A stretch of DNA of 64,000 nucleotides. It comes from Nostoc linckia z4. GTDB lineage: Bacteria > Cyanobacteriota > Cyanobacteriia > Cyanobacteriales > Nostocaceae. Below are positions 61,601 through 64,000 of this stretch, piece after piece; position 1 is the first letter of the stretch; each line of letters begins with the position of its first letter. The notes under the pieces were generated by a model, which was not told where the DNA came from, searched no databases, and saw only the letters and a program-made list of their open reading frames with translations. The translations under genes were made by a program, and so were the position numbers. Where the stretch lies: positions 1 to 64,000 of the forward strand of contig NZ_LAHA01000016.1 in NCBI RefSeq assembly GCF_002608075.1, read 5' to 3'.

Positions 61601-64000
61601 TGGAAATCGGCATCTTTGACGTTGAACAACCGTTGGCAGGACAGGAAATTGCCACGGGTACTTATGACTTTGCCATCGCCACAAACGTGCTGCACGCAAC
61701 TCGTAACATTCGGCAAACGCTACGGAATGTCAAGGCTTGTCTGCGGACTAATGGTTTGATTTTGCTCAATGAGCTTTGCGAGCAAACGCTGTTTGGTCAT
61801 CTCACATTCGGGCTATTGGAGGGATGGTGGCGACATGAAGACCCAGAATTGCGAATTGACGGCACGCCGTTGTTGTCAGTGGACTCTTGGAAGCGAGTGC
61901 TGCAAACAGAAGGGTTTCAATCTCCCTGGTTCCCGGTGGCGATGGCGCGATCGCTCGGACAACAGGTCATCGTCGCCGAGAGTGATGGACTGGTGCGACA
62001 GAATTGCACGTCAGTTGGTAATGCAACTTTCACTGTTAAAAGTGGTTCTCGCGTCAGCAGTATAGGCGCTATCGATGAATCAGATGATACCAGCTTCCGG
62101 CAAAAAGCCACCCGGTTTTTCCAGCAAGTGATAGCCAAAATACTCCGCATGAACCCAGAGCACATCGAAGCTGATGAGCCGTTCCAGAGTTATGGAATTG
62201 ATTCCATCTTAGTTGTGCAGATTACAGGGGCGCTACAAGAAAAATTTGCAGGAATTCATAGCACGTTACTTTTTGAAGTGCAGACTCTCGGCGAACTAGT
62301 CAACTACTTCCTTGAGTACCGCCGCTCGGACTTGATGGCGCAGCTCAGTAGTAATCGAGAATCCGCCGCTACACTAGCTGCAAATACAGTAAGTGAATTT
62401 CAGGATGCCGAACCAGTAAATGCGATCGTTGCTACTCATACTTCCCAATTAGTTGCTAAGCAAAGAAGCAATAGAACAGATGCCATTGCCATCATTGGCA
62501 TGAGCGGTCGCTATCCGATGGCTAACGATCTGTCCACCTTTTGGGAGCGACTGAAAGCCGGAACCGACTGTATTTCTGAAATTCCGCGCGATCGCTGGTG
62601 TTGGGAAGATTATTTTCATCCTCATGTCGAAGAGGCAATCGAGCTTGGCAAGAGCTATTGCAAGTGGGGCAGCTTTCTGGATGATGCCAAGGAATTCGAC
62701 GCCCAATTCTTCGGTATTTCCCCGCATGAAGTGGTAAATATAGACCCCCAAGAGCGAATTTTTCTTCAGGCGGCGTGGGAAGCATTGGAGGACGCTGGTC
62801 ACACGAGGCAGATGCTAGAATCCCAATATCAACAGCAAGTCGGCGTATTTGTTGGCGTTACTAGAACTGGATTCGATCTCTACGGCCCCGAACTTTGGAG
62901 ACAAGGTAAGATTGGACACCCCCACACATCTTTTAGTTCCATCGCCAATCGCTTGTCATATTTTCTGAATCTTCGCGGGCCTAGTATGCCTATCGATACC
63001 ATGTGTTCTTCGTCACTCACAGCAGTGCATGAAGCTTGCCAACACCTGCTGAATGGTTCAGTGCAACTTGCATTTGCTGGCGGTGTCAATCTTTATCTGC
63101 ATCCATCCAGCTACAACATTCTGTGTGCTAGCAAAATGCTGTCTAAAGATGGTCGTTGCAAGAGTTTTGGCAACCACGGCAATGGTTTTGTTCCCGGCGA
63201 AGGTGTGGGGGTGGTATTACTGAAGCCCTTGTCTCAAGCAATGGCCGATGGCGACAACATCTATGCCGTAATTCGTGGCACTCATGTCAATCATGGAGGT
63301 AAAACCAACGGCTATACAGTGCCCAATCCCAAAGCACAGGCAGAACTAGTGTTTCAGGCGCTAGAAAAGTCTGGGGTTGATGCCAGAGAGGTGAGCTACA
63401 TAGAAGCGCATGGAACGGGAACTGAACTTGGCGATCCCATTGAAATTGCCGGTCTGACTAAGGCGTTTCAACAACATACTCAAGACACAAGTTTTTGCGC
63501 CATAGGCTCAGTGAAATCCAACGTTGGTCATCTGGAGGCGGCCTCTGGAATCGCGGGTTTGACCAAAGCGATCTTGCAACTCAGGCACAAGCAACTCGTT
63601 CCCAGTCTGCACGCTGACGAACTTAATCCAAATATCGACTTTCCTCAGACACCGTTCTATGTGCAGCGTCATCTTCAGCATTGGCCGCAACCGATGGTGG
63701 AAGTAAACGGAAAAACGAAAACTGTCCCTCGCATCGCTGGCGTATCGTCCTTTGGGGCTGGCGGCGTCAACGCCCATGTTGTTGTGGAGGAATATGACCA
63801 GGAGCCAACGAGTGAGTCCGAAATTGATGACGCACCAGTATTAATACTGCTATCGGCGAGAAATAACGTGCGTTTAGCTGCATACGCCAAGAAACTGCAT
63901 CAGTTTCTAGAAGCAAGGGCGGTAAATCTCCAGAACCTAGCTTATACCTTGCAAGTGGGGCGTGAGGCACTACAGTCGCGGATTGCCATAATCGTATACT
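55618..64000 (+). CDS. Trans-AT polyketide synthase with MT/adapter-GNAT loading module (5' part, runs off the window)
   Basis: The frame from the ATG at 55618 is open to the window end (2794 codons). Domains in order: a SAM-methyltransferase-like/adapter region (1-200, motif I VELGCGNG at 42-49); insert 1 (203-245); a GNAT-type domain (about 278-471); ACP1 (Ser541 in MGLNSVDLL); KS1 (620-1050, Cys790 in DTACSSS, EAHGTGT, KTNLGHLE); a docking-type linker ending YPFAKNRFW; KR (NADPH site VVIGGAGGLGE at about 1518; insert 2 at 1465-1508; Tyr1663 in SGYAAGCAF; HAAVGLFD suggests B-type); a C-methyltransferase (motif I EIGAGTGA near 1945); ACP2 (Ser2196 in YGIDSILVV); and KS2 (about 2290-2725, Cys2463). 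No AT lies between KS and KR, so AT must act in trans. GNAT loading modules decarboxylate malonyl and load acetyl; the first unit would be reduced and C-methylated. This matches the start of pederin-type pathways (inference). Confidence 0.93.
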   Translation, partial: MTRSPGRKIEEKSHFELWPIFKNHILSIFNVPNVKEQPRVIVELGCGNGLLLQQIYLWIQEHSLGGNVLDERDVTLIGIEQCPDLIRIATRNLADIPSAHVISMPLNCPGQILRELEGRITANKQDILFIQSVCHLKDEESDLTDIRDVTEFNKQMLSEWSNVVGRHGLMICQSHPVLLQLTQDINYLNHDFNNLPKEAVPKTSSSPNELSGGKGKGEGGKVLNPLPSSPLPRPHPAKLSCQTTSSGVSAESLLMLAANVGLFPASQLTPTDTSVVHFQKADYRIRHTRTSDLPALLQLEKECWSIELQARSTNLVDRLNNYPEGQLVLELPQSDNNYKVVGAIYSQRIESTDRIQSITADRVSELHYSDGSIVQLLAVNILPGVQERRLGDQLLEFMLQRCSLIDGIESVVAVTLCKEFHRHEFSFEEYIRQRNVRGKLIDPILRFHELHGADIERIVENYRPLDRNNQGHGVLVRYAIHQRRRDDGRIKDAIKRDAESQAWDTELATAFLEATVQSCLGDEKRSAYKFDRPFMEMGLNSVDLLILSEKISDRFGLILDPGFFFSYTTPEKVLMFLKKQTLSVTQNHNVVSSFVAPTDTLLTTTPKSASSWRTEPTDSSDDAVAIVGLACRLPGGINNPESLWNLLKNGGSVIEKLPEGRWQWPRDIDPEGKHQGIDWGGFLSQIDLFDAGFFRISAIEAQSMDPQQRILMELAWQTLENAGITANKVAGSTTGVFVGASGSDYCRVMEQVSIPIEAHVATGTSLAALANRISYFFDLRGPSIVIDTACSSSLMAVHQAVQSIRAGECLQALVGGIHIMSHPANSIAYYKAGMLAHDGKCKTFDDRADGYVRSEGAVMFLLKQLRQAKADGDLIYATIKGSAANHGGQSAGLTVPNPQQQAALLTNAWKASGVAPNTISFIEAHGTGTALGDPIEIQGLEKAFSEWSETPQVPISCGLGSLKTNLGHLEAAAGIAGLLKVVLCLQHQELPATKHFGQLNRHIDLSGSSLYIVDRHQKWNRPNESIPRRAGVSSFGSGGANAHIVVEEYDVGCSVEKVDDRTAEPFLFVLSAHNDAQLKDYVKQFEQWLSSLSDEECSLAELTGFVQSHRQAFEERLAVVAASRVDLVNKLRQFPDIGESGFQGNIKHSSREVKTLIRGTLGEQLIQGAIAARDWEQLATLWVAGVPIDWCLLDGNELPTASSKHWRLSVPTYPFAKNRFWLPSTTSLQESALLDANPSVKPEQGDKESASETKLFTLKLVWQPVDISNSGKSDSKMPDGKTVIIGGSPEQKQVLQRYFPQCEFMAIATDADINDIVEQLKVLGRIAHIIWVGGSNSARHNFPENLLIDRASELLQIYRLLKAAVIYENEGLQWTVITLQSQAVFCGEDPDPTQASIHGFIGSIAKEFPQWKFRLLDMPPPADTSCNKWPVPEMFVAFDADVRSLAWREGIWYGPILAKLFLSELSSPSEIGEVKGKGERGKVLNFLPFNSLPFPSPHPAKLTCQTTNRSAYRAGGVYVVIGGAGGLGEVWSRYLSEKYRAQIVWIGRSPLNETIQKKLEAIANLGPMPRYISADATSQEELQRTYEQIKREFGSVQGVVHAAVGLFDRSFKDTDEARLRTVLSAKVDVSVRLAQVFHTEDLDFVLFFSSIEALSQSGGLSGYAAGCAFKDAFSQCLANRWHCPVKVIHWGHWAIGTGDRISQASKTRLKQRGIGLLESGESMQALEYLVSNNHLHQLALIKSASVEAIDWYDGGEFVVSFEEIAPSVIQDIRHIDVAPNQSMEQLQADGIFQCKQMQPLLIRLLRTSLNALNLHSSGSVPDFYTKWLAASKSILAQNETGAGLESPNIVWQAWKKARDNWPEADSKQRGFSLVETCVRALPEILSGEKRATDSLFPNGSLQVVEGIYRDNSVADYFNEVLAKSLRSAIEARLKHEPHAKLRILEIGAGTGATTKAVLSKLAGLEDSISEYRYTDISKAFLLHAQEKFIPDYPFVEIGIFDVEQPLAGQEIATGTYDFAIATNVLHATRNIRQTLRNVKACLRTNGLILLNELCEQTLFGHLTFGLLEGWWRHEDPELRIDGTPLLSVDSWKRVLQTEGFQSPWFPVAMARSLGQQVIVAESDGLVRQNCTSVGNATFTVKSGSRVSSIGAIDESDDTSFRQKATRFFQQVIAKILRMNPEHIEADEPFQSYGIDSILVVQITGALQEKFAGIHSTLLFEVQTLGELVNYFLEYRRSDLMAQLSSNRESAATLAANTVSEFQDAEPVNAIVATHTSQLVAKQRSNRTDAIAIIGMSGRYPMANDLSTFWERLKAGTDCISEIPRDRWCWEDYFHPHVEEAIELGKSYCKWGSFLDDAKEFDAQFFGISPHEVVNIDPQERIFLQAAWEALEDAGHTRQMLESQYQQQVGVFVGVTRTGFDLYGPELWRQGKIGHPHTSFSSIANRLSYFLNLRGPSMPIDTMCSSSLTAVHEACQHLLNGSVQLAFAGGVNLYLHPSSYNILCASKMLSKDGRCKSFGNHGNGFVPGEGVGVVLLKPLSQAMADGDNIYAVIRGTHVNHGGKTNGYTVPNPKAQAELVFQALEKSGVDAREVSYIEAHGTGTELGDPIEIAGLTKAFQQHTQDTSFCAIGSVKSNVGHLEAASGIAGLTKAILQLRHKQLVPSLHADELNPNIDFPQTPFYVQRHLQHWPQPMVEVNGKTKTVPRIAGVSSFGAGGVNAHVVVEEYDQEPTSESEIDDAPVLILLSARNNVRLAAYAKKLHQFLEARAVNLQNLAYTLQVGREALQSRIAIIVY
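56224..56352. repeat. In-frame inverted-repeat insert in the synthase gene (family 4, copy 1)
   Basis: A 129-bp segment with ends ACTAGTAGT and ACTACTAGT that continue as imperfect complements (TTCGCCAAATGAACTTAGC against GCAAAGTTGAGTTGCCAG). Inside are a GGGGAAAGGGG half and pyrimidine half. It is exactly 43 codons and adds SSPNELSGGKGKGEGGKVLN then LPSSPLPRPHPAKLSCQTT between the MT/adapter region and the GNAT domain. Confidence 0.85.
60010..60141. repeat. In-frame inverted-repeat insert in the synthase gene (family 4, copy 2)
   Basis: A related segment of about 130 bp: CTTAGTTCGCCAAGTGAAAT at the left, AAGTTGACTTGCCAGACCAC at the right. It is read in the same frame as copy 1 and adds SSPSEIGEVKGKGERGKVLN then FLPFNSLPFPSPHPAKLTCQ TT (split here only to limit length). 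It lies between the KR structural half and its NADPH-binding half. Both copies keep KGKGE-GKVLN and PHPAKL-CQTT. Confidence 0.85.

Noticed and set aside
55618-64000. Frameshifted synthase caused by the repeat inserts
   Set aside because: Codon phase was checked at the start, both inserts, both ACP serines, the KR tyrosine and both KS cysteines; all are in one frame.

Overview
The window comes from a filamentous, probably heterocyst-forming cyanobacterium (Nostocales). This rests on the frequent HIP1 octamer GCGATCGC, a psbA gene, low GC, many heptameric short repeats in intergenic DNA, several cyanobacteria-only protein families (DUF3181, DUF6464, DUF1822) and several Uma2 genes. The species cannot be fixed from this sequence.

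Region 1 (1-8.7 kb) has small conserved cyanobacterial genes and a minus-strand tandem pair of 1000-residue proteins (1183-7255). Each joins a cytoplasmic P-loop ATPase, TPRs and one membrane span to a periplasmic amino-acid-receptor-like domain. A match to the cyanobacterial LexA box lies before the small gene at 7659. Region 2 (9.1-18 kb) is a branched-chain or neutral amino acid ABC transporter (binding lipoprotein, two permeases, two ATPases). Its operon is interrupted by a GMC oxidoreductase, a Uma2 nuclease gene and an antisense Rpn/PD-(D/E)XK-like gene. A second Uma2 gene follows.

Region 3 (18-25.3 kb) carries a sigma-factor-like gene coupled to DUF1822, a DcuC-type transporter, a histidine phosphatase, glucokinase, an exported protein and a third Uma2 gene, with two MITE-like elements. 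Region 4 (25.3-41.2 kb) is an accessory island rich in exported proteins. It has two giant RTX/Calx-beta/cadherin-like proteins, a truncated copy of one of them, a CAP protein, two small exported proteins and a sulfotransferase. It also has a DUF433/DUF5615 toxin-antitoxin pair beside a decayed vapBC locus. Five copies of a cassette (12-bp-stem hairpin plus a TATAAT box) lie upstream of minus-strand genes here, and 21-bp repeat arrays recur.

Region 5 (41.3-53.2 kb) contains a NarL-type histidine kinase and response regulator, a HlyD adaptor with a MacB-like permease, a CYTH protein, an AprAB-like flavoprotein/ferredoxin pair and an Old Yellow Enzyme. Region 6 (53.3-64 kb) has psbA encoding D1 with Glu130, then the start of a very large trans-AT polyketide synthase (55618 to beyond the window edge). 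Its order is MT/adapter-GNAT-ACP, KS-KR-cMT-ACP, KS. Acetyl-type loading, ketoreduction and C-methylation resemble the start of pederin-family pathways. Two related 130-bp inverted-repeat elements sit inside this gene in the same reading frame and add 43-44 residue inserts.

No tRNA, rRNA or CRISPR array was recognised. Repeats are a major feature. At least four small inverted-repeat families are present, and three insertions show 7-bp target duplications by direct comparison of flanks.
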